Positions 27,132 through 36,262 are shown, counted from the first letter of the stretch. The stretch is DNA of 64,000 nucleotides from Bacteroidota bacterium (GCA_022711175.1 JAKLFM010000012.1:1-64000); one strand, 5' to 3'. Translations and numbers: made by a program. The notes: generated by a model from the letters alone, not told the origin.

Positions 27132-29234
27132 TTAATCTCCCATCTCCTCCCACTTGTCGGCTGCACCTTTGTCCTTGGTATCGGGTTTTTCCTGAGGTTT
27201 GGGCGGTTTTACCAGTCTTGTTGAACGCGGCCGTTTCTGCTTTTGCGATGGTTCGAATTTCTCTTCTTTCTTTGGCCGGTCGCTTCTTTCAACCCTTTTC
27301 TTCGGTTCAGGCCTTTCGCGCGGTGTCCATTGCTCTATCTCGCGATGCTCTTTGGTTTCATAATGTCGGCGCGGACGGTCGTCATTATCTTTGAAACGGG
27401 GTTTTCCTGTCCGTTCCGGTTGGTCGGCAGGGCGATCTGTCGATCGGTCGGAATAGAGCTTTTTCCGTTCGTCCTTTTTATTGGTATAAATCCTGCGTCC
27501 GGTTTCATCGGTTTGGTAAGGGAGTTTGTCCGACGATCGCGTGTCGCGCGATTTTTCATCATCGGTACGATTGTCGCGCCTGGGCTTGTCAAAACGTGGC
27601 TTTCCCGGCTTTTCCCGGTCGTTCCATGAACGTTTATTATCATTTGGCCGTTCGTCATCGCGGCTTCTGTGAGCAGGCTTCCCGTCGCGTTTTTCTTCGC
27701 GCTTCCAGGGTTTGTCCTCGCGGTTTCGGTCACCATAAGGTTTTCGTTCCGAAGCTTTTTCTTCGCGCTTCCAGGGTTTATCCTCGCGGTTTCGGTCACC
27801 ATAAGGTTTTCGTTCCGAAGGTTTTTCATCACGTTTCCAGGGTTTATCGTCCTGGTTTCTGTCGGTATATCGCCTTCTTTCATATGGTTTGCCAGTTTCA
27901 GGACGGTCGTTGCCATAACCCGGCTTTGGCTTACGATCTTCGCGTCGGCCAGGTCTCTTATCAAAACTTTCCCGCTCTTTTCTTTCACCAGGTTCCGAAT
28001 CATATGTGAAATCTTTCCGGCGTGGAGGCCTTGAGACATGATCCTCACCTGCTTCGTTGGCAAATTTTTTCGAGCCCCGATACAATTCAAACTTCTCGAA
28101 CTTGCATTCCAGCGGGCCATTCCAAACTTCAAATTTGTTTGTTGGTTTGAGCCCGATAAATTTAATGGCCGTCTGGTCGGAACTTATGATCCAGGCGGTA
28201 TAGCCGGTAAACGACTGTTTCAGGGCATCACCGATACTCCTGTAAAGGCCGATGATGTCGTTGGTACGGATTCGCTCTCCGTAAGGCGGGTTCATCACAA
28301 TGATGCCCGGCTCATTTTCAGGCGGTTGTACATCGGCAAACGCTGACACGCTGAGTTGAATGTCCTTATGAAGCCGTGCCGATTTCACGTTGGCATGCGC
28401 TGCTGACAGGTTTTTCGACGATATATCGCTCCCGATGATCTTAAACTCGAATTCTGTTTGTTCATCAAGGGCTTCTTCTTTCACGGTTTCCCATAGTTCC
28501 GCATCAAAGTCGTTCCATCGTTCAAATCCGAATTCCTTGCGGTACATCCCCGGCGGGAAATTGTTGGCAATAAGTGCTGCTTCGATGAGCAAAGTTCCTG
28601 AACCGCACATGGGATCGATAAAGTTAGATTTTTTGTCCCAGCCTGTCAGTAAAACCAGTCCGGCTGCCAGCACTTCACTCATTGGGGCTTCGGCATTCGA
28701 AACTCGGTACCCGCGTTTATGCAGCGATGCGCCGGAACTGTCGGCAAGCACATCACACTGGTTACCGTTGATATGGATACTGATGCGGAAATCAGGATTA
28801 TCAGTATCAACCGAAGGCCGGCGGCCGTTGTTCTGCGCACGGAAACGATCACAAACAGCATCCTTTGTTCTTAATGCAACAAAATGAGAATGTGTGAGTT
28901 CCGAATCAGTAACAACTGCGTCAACTGCTAAGGTGCTTGTTACCTTCAGATGGTTTTCCCAGACGAAATCGTAAATATTGCGGTAAAGATCGTCCTCATC
29001 GGTAAGCTGGAAAGAGTACAGCGGAACGAGGATGCGCAAGGCGGTACGCAGGCTGTAATTGGCACGGTACAACAGTTTTTTGTCGCCTTCAAAGCTTACT
29101 GCCCTGTGGAGTTTCTGAACATTTTGAGCCCCAAGGGCAATGAGTTCGCCGGCAAGCACATATTCGAGGCCGGCAATGGTTTTCGCAACAAAGGTTTGTG
29201 GCGAAGGATTTTCGTTTTCGCTGAAATTATTCAA
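27132..29234 (-). CDS. RlmL-like 23S rRNA guanine-N2 methyltransferase with long charged tail
   Basis: The 700-residue protein has two parts. Residues 1 to about 395 form a THUMP domain plus Rossmann methyltransferase (FVAKTIAGLEYVLAGELIAL, FIDPMCGSGTLLIEAALIA, IVMNPPYGERI), as in RlmL, which makes m2G2445 of 23S rRNA. From about 400 onwards the sequence is almost only Lys, Arg, Glu, Asp, Pro and Gly, with tandem copies of a 22-residue unit beginning KPWKR. This tail must be disordered and could bind RNA, as in DEAD-box helicases. No ATG fits; the start is TTG 29234, just after an in-frame stop. The tail is not part of the usual enzyme. Confidence 0.88.
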   Translation of the reverse strand: MNNFSENENPSPQTFVAKTIAGLEYVLAGELIALGAQNVQKLHRAVSFEGDKKLLYRANYSLRTALRILVPLYSFQLTDEDDLYRNIYDFVWENHLKVTSTLAVDAVVTDSELTHSHFVALRTKDAVCDRFRAQNNGRRPSVDTDNPDFRISIHINGNQCDVLADSSGASLHKRGYRVSNAEAPMSEVLAAGLVLLTGWDKKSNFIDPMCGSGTLLIEAALIANNFPPGMYRKEFGFERWNDFDAELWETVKEEALDEQTEFEFKIIGSDISSKNLSAAHANVKSARLHKDIQLSVSAFADVQPPENEPGIIVMNPPYGERIRTNDIIGLYRSIGDALKQSFTGYTAWIISSDQTAIKFIGLKPTNKFEVWNGPLECKFEKFELYRGSKKFANEAGEDHVSRPPRRKDFTYDSEPGERKERESFDKRPGRREDRKPKPGYGNDRPETGKPYERRRYTDRNQDDKPWKRDEKPSERKPYGDRNREDKPWKREEKASERKPYGDRNREDKPWKREEKRDGKPAHRSRDDERPNDNKRSWNDREKPGKPRFDKPRRDNRTDDEKSRDTRSSDKLPYQTDETGRRIYTNKKDERKKLYSDRSTDRPADQPERTGKPRFKDNDDRPRRHYETKEHREIEQWTPRERPEPKKRVERSDRPKKEEKFEPSQKQKRPRSTRLVKPPKPQEKPDTKDKGAADKWEEMGD
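27690..27850 (-). repeat. 66-bp tandem repeat coding for the charged tail
   Basis: Within the RlmL-like gene, a 66-base unit repeats with its copies starting at 27705, 27771 and 27837 (plus-strand anchor CCAGGGTTT). It codes for KPWKRxEKxSERKPYGDRNRED. Two copies are near-identical, the outer ones decayed. The reading frame is kept because 66 is a multiple of three. Confidence 0.9.
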
Positions 29235-29272
29235 AGGACGAGGATTTGTAGTCGTTATTTATTTGGCAAAGC

Positions 29273-29650
29273 CTATATTTTCGCCAGGAATCGTTCAATG
29301 TCAACAATAAACCTGGTGTGAGTGCCTGAACCGATAAGAGTGTCATTTTCATATGCTTCCACGCTAAAAAGCAGTTGCCTGCCTTCAATATGGGTTAGAA
29401 CAGACTTAAAACTGACCGGTTTTCCGGGTTTTGTTGCTTTTATGTGACTCACATGAACTTCAGTGCCAACGGTGGTATGGCCATCAGGCAGAAAAGATGC
29501 CACACTATCCATTGCGGTTTTCTCCATCAAAGCAATCATCGCCGGTGTAGCGAATACACCTATTGCACCTGATCCATAAGCAGTTGCAAGCATCGCTTCA
29601 GTAACCGTAATCTTATGGAAGCCTTCAATGCCGGGAACAAAATCATTCAT
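29273..29650 (-). CDS. Thioesterase, FlK-like hot-dog fold
   Basis: This 125-residue protein resembles fluoroacetyl-CoA thioesterase FlK and related hot-dog proteins: FATPAMIALMEKTAMDSV, HTTVGTEVHVSHIKATKPGK with the catalytic Thr/Glu/His region, and LLFSVEAYENDTLIGSGTH. Such enzymes hydrolyse acyl-CoA esters. Most relatives are uncharacterised, so a general acyl-CoA clean-up role is the safest statement. It overlaps the end of the OsmC gene by eight bases (29643-29650), so the two are translationally coupled, with OsmC first. Confidence 0.85.
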   Translation of the reverse strand: MNDFVPGIEGFHKITVTEAMLATAYGSGAIGVFATPAMIALMEKTAMDSVASFLPDGHTTVGTEVHVSHIKATKPGKPVSFKSVLTHIEGRQLLFSVEAYENDTLIGSGTHTRFIVDIERFLAKI

Positions 29651-30062
29651 GGGAACCCGGAAAATTGAGAATGAGCGTTTGTTTCAGGTCAGGGTGGAGG
29701 CTCAGCCTTACGGGACAGGTGTCGGCCGTGCGGCGAATTATTTGTTTCTGTTTTTCGGTATATTCAATCGGAGGGAAATTCATTTCAATGATCACTTCAG
29801 CAACACGACGAGGGTTTTCGGCCATTATTTTTGTTACCGAGATTTCGGTGCCGTCAACATTAAAACCGTGTGTTTTTGCTGAAATACCAATCACGGTCAT
29901 TGCACAGGCTCCAAGCGATGTTGCAAGCAAATCGGTAGGTGAAAACGCTTCGCCCTTTCCCTGGTTATCAACAGGCGCATCGGTAATGATCTCCGAACCG
30001 GAACGTACATGTTTGGCGCGGGTTCGCAAGTCGCCGGTGTAAAGGATGGTCGATGTAGGCAT
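29643..30062 (-). CDS. OsmC family peroxide-reducing protein
   Basis: The 139-residue protein begins MPTSTILYTGDLRTRAKH. It has the OsmC/YhfA pattern: FSPTDLLATSLGACAMTVIG (about 50-69) with the first redox cysteine and RRTADTCPVRLSLHP (about 111-125) with the second. These proteins reduce organic peroxides in the cytoplasm. ATG 30062 was chosen because it matches the usual family start; the longer reading from 30116 adds an unrelated N-terminus. A -7 box at 30082-30089 lies just upstream and agrees with this. The downstream thioesterase gene overlaps it. Confidence 0.9.
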   Translation of the reverse strand: MPTSTILYTGDLRTRAKHVRSGSEIITDAPVDNQGKGEAFSPTDLLATSLGACAMTVIGISAKTHGFNVDGTEISVTKIMAENPRRVAEVIIEMNFPPIEYTEKQKQIIRRTADTCPVRLSLHPDLKQTLILNFPGSHE

Positions 30063-30081
30063 AACAATGAATTTCAGCCTG

Positions 30082-30089
30082 CAAAGGTA
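30082..30089 (-). promoter_or_regulatory. Bacteroidota -7 element (TACCTTTG)
   Basis: Minus strand TACCTTTG lies about 19 bases before the OsmC start at 30062. It supports the shorter start and drives the OsmC-thioesterase pair. Confidence 0.5.
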
Positions 30090-30257
30090 CTGAATTATGA
30101 AGTCCGGAACGCGCATTCAGACTGAAAGGCATTGATGGATTATTAATTCTGAGTTCTAACCTCACTTTATCATTTGTTTATAGAAATTTAATATTTGTCA
30201 TTTCCCGGCGTTTGTTAACAACTTGTTAATCAAGCTGTCGAATTCTCACGAAGTGAC

Positions 30258-30265
30258 TATCTTTG
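30258..30265 (+). promoter_or_regulatory. Bacteroidota -7 element (TATCTTTG) next to ATG
   Basis: TATCTTTG ends only four bases before the ATG at 30270 of the sensor kinase gene. If used, transcription would begin at about the ATG, giving a leaderless or nearly leaderless message. Confidence 0.45.
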
Positions 30266-30269
30266 AAGC

Positions 30270-31559
30270 ATGAAACGCAACACTTTCCTGATCATCGTTA
30301 TATTATCGGCCATTGCGCTTGCCGGGGTGGTTTTTATCCAGTTTTTCTGGATCAGGAATGCATTGCAATTACAGGAAGATCAGTTCGACAACAAAGTAAA
30401 ACTGGCACTCAAAGGGGTGGTTAACGATTTGTACGAATGCAAAAACGACACCTGCACTTTCAGGCGCTTGTGCATGGGCGAGTGCGCCAATATCCATGGT
30501 TTTGAACCTGAAAATATAAGCCGTAGGTTACTCGACTCGCTTGTAACGACCGAATTCAGCAGCATGAATCTCGCCCAGCCCTATATTTATGGAATCTTTC
30601 ACCATAAAAGCCGTGAGGTTATTATCATCAGCGATACATTATACTCCCGGCAACTGGTTGATAGCCAGCACCGTTCATCACTTTCGTGCATATACAGCTG
30701 TAACGATTATTTCCTGGGAGCCATATTTCCGATGGAGCATACCATCGCACTGCGAAATATACTTTGGTGGCTTATCCTGTGTTTTCTCCTTATCGGGATG
30801 CTTGTTTTCGGTTTCAGCTTTACTATTCATTCGTTCCTGAAACAGAAACGCCTTTCAGAAATGAAAAGCGACTTTGTGAACAACATGACCCACGAATTTA
30901 AAACTCCGATCGCTACCATCTCATTAGCCAGCGAGATGTTAAAGAAACCTGCCGTTTTGGCTTCACAACCAAAGGCAACTAAGTATGCTTCAATTATTTA
31001 CGATGAGAACCAGCGGCTTAAAAACCAGGTGGATCATGTGTTGCAAATAGCAGTTCTCGACAAGCAGGAATATAGTCTTAAAAAAGAAGACTTTGATCTG
31101 CACGAGATGATACACCAGGTAGCCGATAATTTTACCATTATCATCAAAGACCGTAAAGGCAAACTTGATATTTTGACTGATGCCATTAATCCGGTAATCA
31201 CGGCTGATAAGATGCACATCAGGAATATTCTGCTCAACCTGCTCGACAATGCTAACAAATACTCACCACAGTCTCCGCTCATTACGGTTGTAACCAGGAA
31301 TGTAACGGGCGGTATTATGCTATCAGTCGAAGATCAGGGAATTGGTATAAGTCACGAAAACCAGAAACACATCTTCAGGAAATTATACCGCATACACACC
31401 GGCGATGTTCACGATGTGAAGGGATTTGGCCTTGGTCTTTATTACGTGAAAATCATGGCTGAAGCCCATGGCGGACATGTAAAAGTAAAGAGTGAACCAG
31501 GCAAAGGCAGCCGTTTTGATGTATTCCTGCCCATTGAAGCCCCAATCAAAAATCATTGA
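30270..31559 (+). CDS. Sensor histidine kinase (RprX-like)
   Basis: The 429-residue kinase has a membrane segment at about 7-28, a periplasmic domain with five cysteines (ECKNDTCTFRRLCMGEC), and a second membrane segment (IPLIGMLVFGFSF-like, about 170-192). The phospho-acceptor His is in NNMTHEFKTPIATISLASEM (about 207-226). The ATPase boxes are NILLNLLDNANKYS, VEDQGIGIS and GFGLGLYYVKIMAEAHGG. The response regulator starts four bases after the stop. The layout resembles RprX/RprY of Bacteroides, a likeness from memory. The signal is unknown; the periplasmic cysteines could respond to redox state. Confidence 0.93.
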   Translation: MKRNTFLIIVILSAIALAGVVFIQFFWIRNALQLQEDQFDNKVKLALKGVVNDLYECKNDTCTFRRLCMGECANIHGFEPENISRRLLDSLVTTEFSSMNLAQPYIYGIFHHKSREVIIISDTLYSRQLVDSQHRSSLSCIYSCNDYFLGAIFPMEHTIALRNILWWLILCFLLIGMLVFGFSFTIHSFLKQKRLSEMKSDFVNNMTHEFKTPIATISLASEMLKKPAVLASQPKATKYASIIYDENQRLKNQVDHVLQIAVLDKQEYSLKKEDFDLHEMIHQVADNFTIIIKDRKGKLDILTDAINPVITADKMHIRNILLNLLDNANKYSPQSPLITVVTRNVTGGIMLSVEDQGIGISHENQKHIFRKLYRIHTGDVHDVKGFGLGLYYVKIMAEAHGGHVKVKSEPGKGSRFDVFLPIEAPIKNH

Positions 31560-31563
31560 AAGT

Positions 31564-32256
31564 ATGCAGCAAAAAGCTAATATTCTGCTGGTTGAGGATG
31601 ACCCGAACCTGAGTGACGTACTAACCGATTTTCTCGAAATGCTGGGTTACTCGGTTGTACTGGCTCCCGATGGGAACAAGGGACTTGAAGCATTTGGTAA
31701 ATCAAATTTCGACTTGCTTATACTCGATGTTATGCTCCCTGTGATGGATGGTTTTTCGCTTGCCAGCGAAATAAGGAAGAGCAATGTGGCGGTTCCTATC
31801 ATTTTCCTCACGGCACGAGGCCAGATGGAAGACCGTATTACTGGTTTTAAAGCCGGATGCGACGACTACATCGCCAAACCCTTCAGCAGCGAAGAACTCA
31901 GTCTGCGAATCGAAGCGATCCTGCGGCGCTGCCGCCTTAAGAACCAAACTGCTCTTGAAGTGTATAAACTTGGTTCACTTACATTTGATCCGGCAAACTT
32001 TGAACTACGAAAAGGTAGCGAACGCATTAATCTTACCCCAAAAGAAGCTGCGCTGCTGCTGGTTCTGTGTGAGAATAAAAACAGCCTGCTCACCCGCGAA
32101 AAAGCCTTGAAAGAAGTTTGGGGCGATGACGATTATTTTATCGGCCGCAGCATGGATGTTTTTATTACCAAATTGCGCAAATACCTCAAAAACGAACCTG
32201 AGGTCGCTATTGTAAATGTTCACGGTACAGGATTCAGGCTCGAAGTGAAAGAATAA
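31564..32256 (+). CDS. DNA-binding response regulator, OmpR family (RprY-like)
   Basis: This 230-residue regulator has a receiver domain (ILLVEDDPNLSDVLTDFLEM; phospho-acceptor Asp in LILDVMLPVMDG at about residue 54; the conserved Thr in FLTARGQ and Lys in YIAKPFSSEEL) and a C-terminal winged helix (LTPKEAALLLVLCE, DVFITKLRKYLK, NVHGTGFRLEV). The ATG at 31564 begins MQQKANILLVEDD; a reading from 31492 would extend into the kinase gene. It is the cognate partner of the preceding kinase. No target site could be identified. Confidence 0.95.
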   Translation: MQQKANILLVEDDPNLSDVLTDFLEMLGYSVVLAPDGNKGLEAFGKSNFDLLILDVMLPVMDGFSLASEIRKSNVAVPIIFLTARGQMEDRITGFKAGCDDYIAKPFSSEELSLRIEAILRRCRLKNQTALEVYKLGSLTFDPANFELRKGSERINLTPKEAALLLVLCENKNSLLTREKALKEVWGDDDYFIGRSMDVFITKLRKYLKNEPEVAIVNVHGTGFRLEVKE

Positions 32257-32380
32257 CTGCGCGGTGCTATCTTTCAGGAAACTGTCAGTTATAGATGGTC
32301 AGCAGTTTTAGCACAAATCTATAGTTGTTGCTTCTTTCCTTTATTTTATAAATGAAAACCACCAGGAAATATAGTAAACC

Positions 32381-32707
32381 ATGACCATACAGCAAGCGCA
32401 GGAAACAGTAGATCAATGGATTAAGACAACAGGCGTAAGGTATTTCAACGAGTTGACCAATACCGCCATCTTAATGGAAGAGGTCGGGGAAGTTGCACGA
32501 ATCATGGCAAGGCGCTATGGTGAACAATCGGAAAAGGAATCGGATAAGTCAGCCAACCTTGCCGACGAAATGGCCGATGTGCTCTTTGTACTCATCTGCC
32601 TGGCCAACCAAACTGGTGTTGACCTCACCGAAGCCTTGATTAAGAATCTGGAAAAGAAAACGTTGCGCGATTCAGCGCGGCATCTTAATAACTCCAAACT
32701 CAGGTAG
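32381..32707 (+). CDS. MazG-like nucleotide pyrophosphohydrolase
   Basis: The 108-residue protein is a small all-alpha NTP pyrophosphohydrolase with the MazG magnesium motif: MEEVGEVARIMARR (about 28-41, ExxE) and LADEMADVLFVLICLANQ (about 62-79, ExxD). These enzymes remove unusual nucleoside triphosphates. The C-terminus overlaps the end of the convergent CHAD gene by eight bases. It stands 124 bases after the response regulator with no clear promoter between, so part of its expression may be read-through. Confidence 0.9.
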   Translation: MTIQQAQETVDQWIKTTGVRYFNELTNTAILMEEVGEVARIMARRYGEQSEKESDKSANLADEMADVLFVLICLANQTGVDLTEALIKNLEKKTLRDSARHLNNSKLR

Positions 32708-33539
32708 CCTGTGCAGCGTTAAACTGCCTGAACAATTCCAGTATCTGTCTTCTGAACATCTCAATATCAATGGTTACAGCGCCATTGAGCGTAAGTATGT
32801 CACTAACCGCAGAATTGCTCTTTTTCTGCTTCCGGCCAATATACCTGCCAATGGTTTCCCTGAAAACCGTTAAGTCATGCCACCGCCCAAGCTGGATTTC
32901 GGTTAACCGGAGTTCAGCAATAGCTAAACTAAATGGTTCGAAACAGACATCGTTTTCACTCAATGCCGAAACCATATACCGGAGTTGCTTCAATTGTATC
33001 CTGATCTTGTGCATATCGCTGTCGCTGTCAACCGTTTGGATAATCTTTTTTAATTTCATCAGCCTTTTTTCGAGCAGTTTTGTTGCCTGGAGGCGAAAGG
33101 CTTCATCAGGCGATTGTTTCAGCAGGTTGTGATTCAGTTTTTTGAAAGGTTTTTCAGCTATATAACGGCCATACGAAGCAAATCCTGAATGAAACTTCTT
33201 AAAAGCTGACTGCTCGGCTTTTCGCAAAAAGTACTGAAAATCAGTTGCTTCAAAATTAAGTTCCGACTGGTAATAATTAAAAAGGATTACCTGTACTTGT
33301 GCATCACGAAGCTGACCGGCAAGTTTAAAAAGGGCCCGCAGTTTTGCTAATTGTTCCCGGTTTTCGTAGCTGCCTTCGGGTAAAAAGTACTCGAGAAGTT
33401 TACTTATAGCCCTGAATTTCTTAATGCTTACCCGCAATTGATGCACCGATTCGGCCTCGGCACGTTCAACGCAGAGGCTAAGGTAATGCCCGATATTCCT
33501 GTGTTGCAGAAGGCAGTAATCGAGGAGCAGTTTTTCCAT
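32700..33539 (-). CDS. CHAD domain protein
   Basis: This 279-residue protein consists of one CHAD domain, built of two four-helix repeats with conserved His/Arg/Lys: VHQLRVSIKKFRAISKLLEY (about 33-52) and MHKIRIQLKQLRYMVSALSE (about 180-199). CHAD domains bind polyphosphate. No CYTH (triphosphate hydrolase) domain is fused, in contrast to many relatives. Its start is 112 bases from the divergent DUF5686 gene, and it ends overlapping the MazG-like gene. A -7 box at 33602-33609 may drive it. Cytoplasmic. A role at polyphosphate granules is a family inference. Confidence 0.88.
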   Translation of the reverse strand: MEKLLLDYCLLQHRNIGHYLSLCVERAEAESVHQLRVSIKKFRAISKLLEYFLPEGSYENREQLAKLRALFKLAGQLRDAQVQVILFNYYQSELNFEATDFQYFLRKAEQSAFKKFHSGFASYGRYIAEKPFKKLNHNLLKQSPDEAFRLQATKLLEKRLMKLKKIIQTVDSDSDMHKIRIQLKQLRYMVSALSENDVCFEPFSLAIAELRLTEIQLGRWHDLTVFRETIGRYIGRKQKKSNSAVSDILTLNGAVTIDIEMFRRQILELFRQFNAAQAT

Positions 33540-33601
33540 TACGATTAAGAGTCGTGTTCAGATTTTATTCAGATTCATCAACTTTTACCGCTGTAATTCT
33601 G

Positions 33602-33609
33602 CAAAGCTA
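33602..33609 (-). promoter_or_regulatory. Bacteroidota -7 element (TAGCTTTG)
   Basis: Minus strand TAGCTTTG lies about 62 bases before the CHAD gene. Confidence 0.4.
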
Positions 33610-33650
33610 TTATAGAATCCTATTGTTTAACTTAGCCGTTTAAAATCAGG

Positions 33651-36155
33651 ATGATTTTTATACTTATGCGATTTCGTTTTTCATCATCTGCCGGTTCTGT
33701 TCTCTTATTCAGTTGTGTACTCTTTGTGTCGCAAAGCTCATTGGCACAAGTGTTTACGATTAAAGGAAAAGTTCTCGACTCCGAAACTACTGCTCCTCTG
33801 GCTTTTGTAAATATTATTGCCAACGATGGTCCGAATGGCGCCTGCACTGATATTGACGGCAAGTTCGTATTGCATTCCACACAACCGGTAAGGGTACTGA
33901 AACTTACCTACGTTGGTTATCAATCAAAACAAGTGCAGTTGGATTCATTGACATCTGACAAACTCATCAGGCTTAAGAAAACCGAAGTCGAACTGCAGGA
34001 AGTTGTTATCAGGCCGGGCATCAACCCGGCACACCGCATCATCAGGCAGGTGCTCGAAAACAGGAATATCAACGACCACGAGAAGATGGAGTCGTTTTCA
34101 TACACTTCCTATGAAAAAACCACTTTCGGCCCCGAAAACGACAGCCTGCCCTTGATTGACAGCCTTGCTGCCGACACGACTTATGCAAAAATGAGGGCAT
34201 TTTTCGAAAGGCAGCATTTGTTTATGATGGAAAGCGTTGTGGAGCGCAGGTTTATGTACCCTGATAAAAATTATAACAATGTGATTGCTTCGCGTGTATC
34301 GGGCATGGGCGACCCGCTTTTCGTGTTCCTGATGTCGCAGCTGCAGTCAACCTCGTTCTATAAGGAAATCATCAAAATCGCTGATAAAGAATATATTAAC
34401 CCGATCAGTAACGGTACTTTCTCAAAATATTATTTCGAAATCCAGGATACGCTCATTGAACCGCACCCTTACGATTCAACATTCATTATTTCGTTCAGGC
34501 CGCTGCTGAATACGAATTTCGATGGGCTGAAAGGTGTAGTTTCCATCTCTACCAACAATTATGCAATCCGCAATATTATTGCCGAACCCGCACGAAACCA
34601 GACCACTTTTACAATCAAAATTCAGCAACTCTATGATTACGTGCAGGATGAACACTGGTTTCCTCTGCAGCTAAACACTGATCTCATCTTTAAAGCGGCT
34701 ATTGGACCAAGAAGTATTGAATTTGGTGTTGGTCAGGGCAATCCCGATTCAACCCGCACCGATCTTGTGGGCAGGGGTAAAAGTTACATCTCGAATATCG
34801 TGCTGAACCCGCAGCTTAAACCAAACCGTTTCGGCTTTATTGAAGTGGATGTGCAACCCGATGCTTACCGCCAGAAAGATGAAACCTGGAACAGGTACCG
34901 CATTGATCCGCTCACTCCCCGCGATACCATGACGTATCATGTTATTGACAGCCTTGGGCGAAAAGAGGGTTTTGATGATATCGGAAAAAAGTTTGATGCG
35001 CTGGCAAAAGGTGTGTTGTCAGCCGGCCCGCTTGATTTTGAGCTCAACCGATTTCTTAAAGGCAACAGCCACGAAGGGATCAGAATTGGAACCGGCTTGC
35101 ATACCAACGACCTGTTCTCAAAATTTGTAAGTATCGGCGGATATGGTGCTTATGGATTCAATGACCGCAAGTTTAAATATGGAGGTAATATTTCGTTCAA
35201 TATCAACAGGTTTCGCGAAATGTCACTTAAGTTTTCGCTAAAAGATGATGTTGCCGAGCCCGGCATTCAGAACATTTTCGCCTTGGAGCAGGGTGTGCTA
35301 AAGCCTGAAACTTACCGGGCTATATATGTAATAAATATGGACCACCTGATTGAACAAGAGGCTGCTTTTACCGGACGCTTATTCAATTACCTGAAATATA
35401 CCGCCGCGTTTTCGCGCTCATTCCGTAAACCTCTATATGATTATGGTTATCAGGTGGCATCGGGCGAAAATATTGCCGTTTACCGCGATGAGTTCACTTT
35501 TGCCGAAGCCTCGCTTACTCTCCGTTATGCTTACGGCGAGAAGTTTATAAAAAATGCAAGATCACTCATCTCGTTAGGAACTTCCTATCCCGAAATCTGG
35601 TTCAATTACAGCCGCGGCCTTACCATTGCGGGTGGAGAATATGCCTATAACCGATTTGATGCTAAAATATCTAAGACATTTACAATCAAATATATAGGAA
35701 AAGCATCTGTTGCACTTGCCGGTGGATTGCTCGACCGCTCTCAACCCTATGTTAACCTTTACAATTCGCTGGGTAGCTACCGGCCCTTCGGTTTATGGTC
35801 GCCTAACAGTTTCGCCACCATGCGTATAAATGAATTCTCAGCCGACAGGTTTACCGCCGTTTTTCTTACACATGATTTCGGTAAGCTACTGTTCAGATCG
35901 AAGCATTTTAATCCGGTTCCAATTCTTGTCACAAACATCGGATTTGGAAGCCTGGGAAATTCATCAGAACATAATAAAATGAATGTCAGCGACTTCCGAA
36001 GAGGGTATTTCGAGTCAGGACTTGTTATCGACAAACTTATAAACCTTGGAGTAACAGGCCTCGGTATTGGCGCATTTTATCGCTACGGGCCCTATTCCTT
36101 TAACTCGTTCAGGGAAAACCTGGCCCTGAAAATCGCTATTTCGTTCGTATTTTAG
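33651..36155 (+). CDS. DUF5686 outer-membrane protein with carboxypeptidase-regulatory-like N-terminus
   Basis: This 834-residue protein has a signal peptide (to SQSSLAQ), then a carboxypeptidase D regulatory-like beta domain (FTIKGKVLDSETTAPLAFVN; about 33-110) ending in KKTEVELQEVVIRPG. The rest is a DUF5686 region rich in Tyr, Phe and Asn in alternating patterns and ends in AISFVF with a C-terminal aromatic, as in outer-membrane beta barrels. It resembles TonB-dependent receptors at the N-terminus, but no plug domain is clear. These proteins are typical of Bacteroidota and their function is unknown. It stands alone, divergent from the CHAD gene. Confidence 0.88.
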   Translation: MIFILMRFRFSSSAGSVLLFSCVLFVSQSSLAQVFTIKGKVLDSETTAPLAFVNIIANDGPNGACTDIDGKFVLHSTQPVRVLKLTYVGYQSKQVQLDSLTSDKLIRLKKTEVELQEVVIRPGINPAHRIIRQVLENRNINDHEKMESFSYTSYEKTTFGPENDSLPLIDSLAADTTYAKMRAFFERQHLFMMESVVERRFMYPDKNYNNVIASRVSGMGDPLFVFLMSQLQSTSFYKEIIKIADKEYINPISNGTFSKYYFEIQDTLIEPHPYDSTFIISFRPLLNTNFDGLKGVVSISTNNYAIRNIIAEPARNQTTFTIKIQQLYDYVQDEHWFPLQLNTDLIFKAAIGPRSIEFGVGQGNPDSTRTDLVGRGKSYISNIVLNPQLKPNRFGFIEVDVQPDAYRQKDETWNRYRIDPLTPRDTMTYHVIDSLGRKEGFDDIGKKFDALAKGVLSAGPLDFELNRFLKGNSHEGIRIGTGLHTNDLFSKFVSIGGYGAYGFNDRKFKYGGNISFNINRFREMSLKFSLKDDVAEPGIQNIFALEQGVLKPETYRAIYVINMDHLIEQEAAFTGRLFNYLKYTAAFSRSFRKPLYDYGYQVASGENIAVYRDEFTFAEASLTLRYAYGEKFIKNARSLISLGTSYPEIWFNYSRGLTIAGGEYAYNRFDAKISKTFTIKYIGKASVALAGGLLDRSQPYVNLYNSLGSYRPFGLWSPNSFATMRINEFSADRFTAVFLTHDFGKLLFRSKHFNPVPILVTNIGFGSLGNSSEHNKMNVSDFRRGYFESGLVIDKLINLGVTGLGIGAFYRYGPYSFNSFRENLALKIAISFVF

Positions 36156-36211
36156 CCGCAACAGAAAGAAATTCCTTCCAATCCGACTGTTATCGACCCG
36201 TAAGGATTCCT

Positions 36212-36219
36212 TAGCTTTG
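36212..36219 (+). promoter_or_regulatory. Bacteroidota -7 element (TAGCTTTG)
   Basis: TAGCTTTG lies 43 bases before the chosen ATG of the urocanate hydratase gene (36263). Confidence 0.5.
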
Positions 36220-36262
36220 TGAACAGAATTGAAGATTAATAATGATTCATAAATAGTTGATT

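Noticed and set aside
27690-27850. Regular repeat considered as a CRISPR array
   Set aside because: The 66-base units abut directly without unique spacers and code in frame, so they are a coding tandem repeat.
27335-28132. Open frame of 265 codons on the minus strand in another frame
   Set aside because: It is a shadow of the tandem-repeat tail of the RlmL-like gene; the methyltransferase frame is continuous and has clear motifs.
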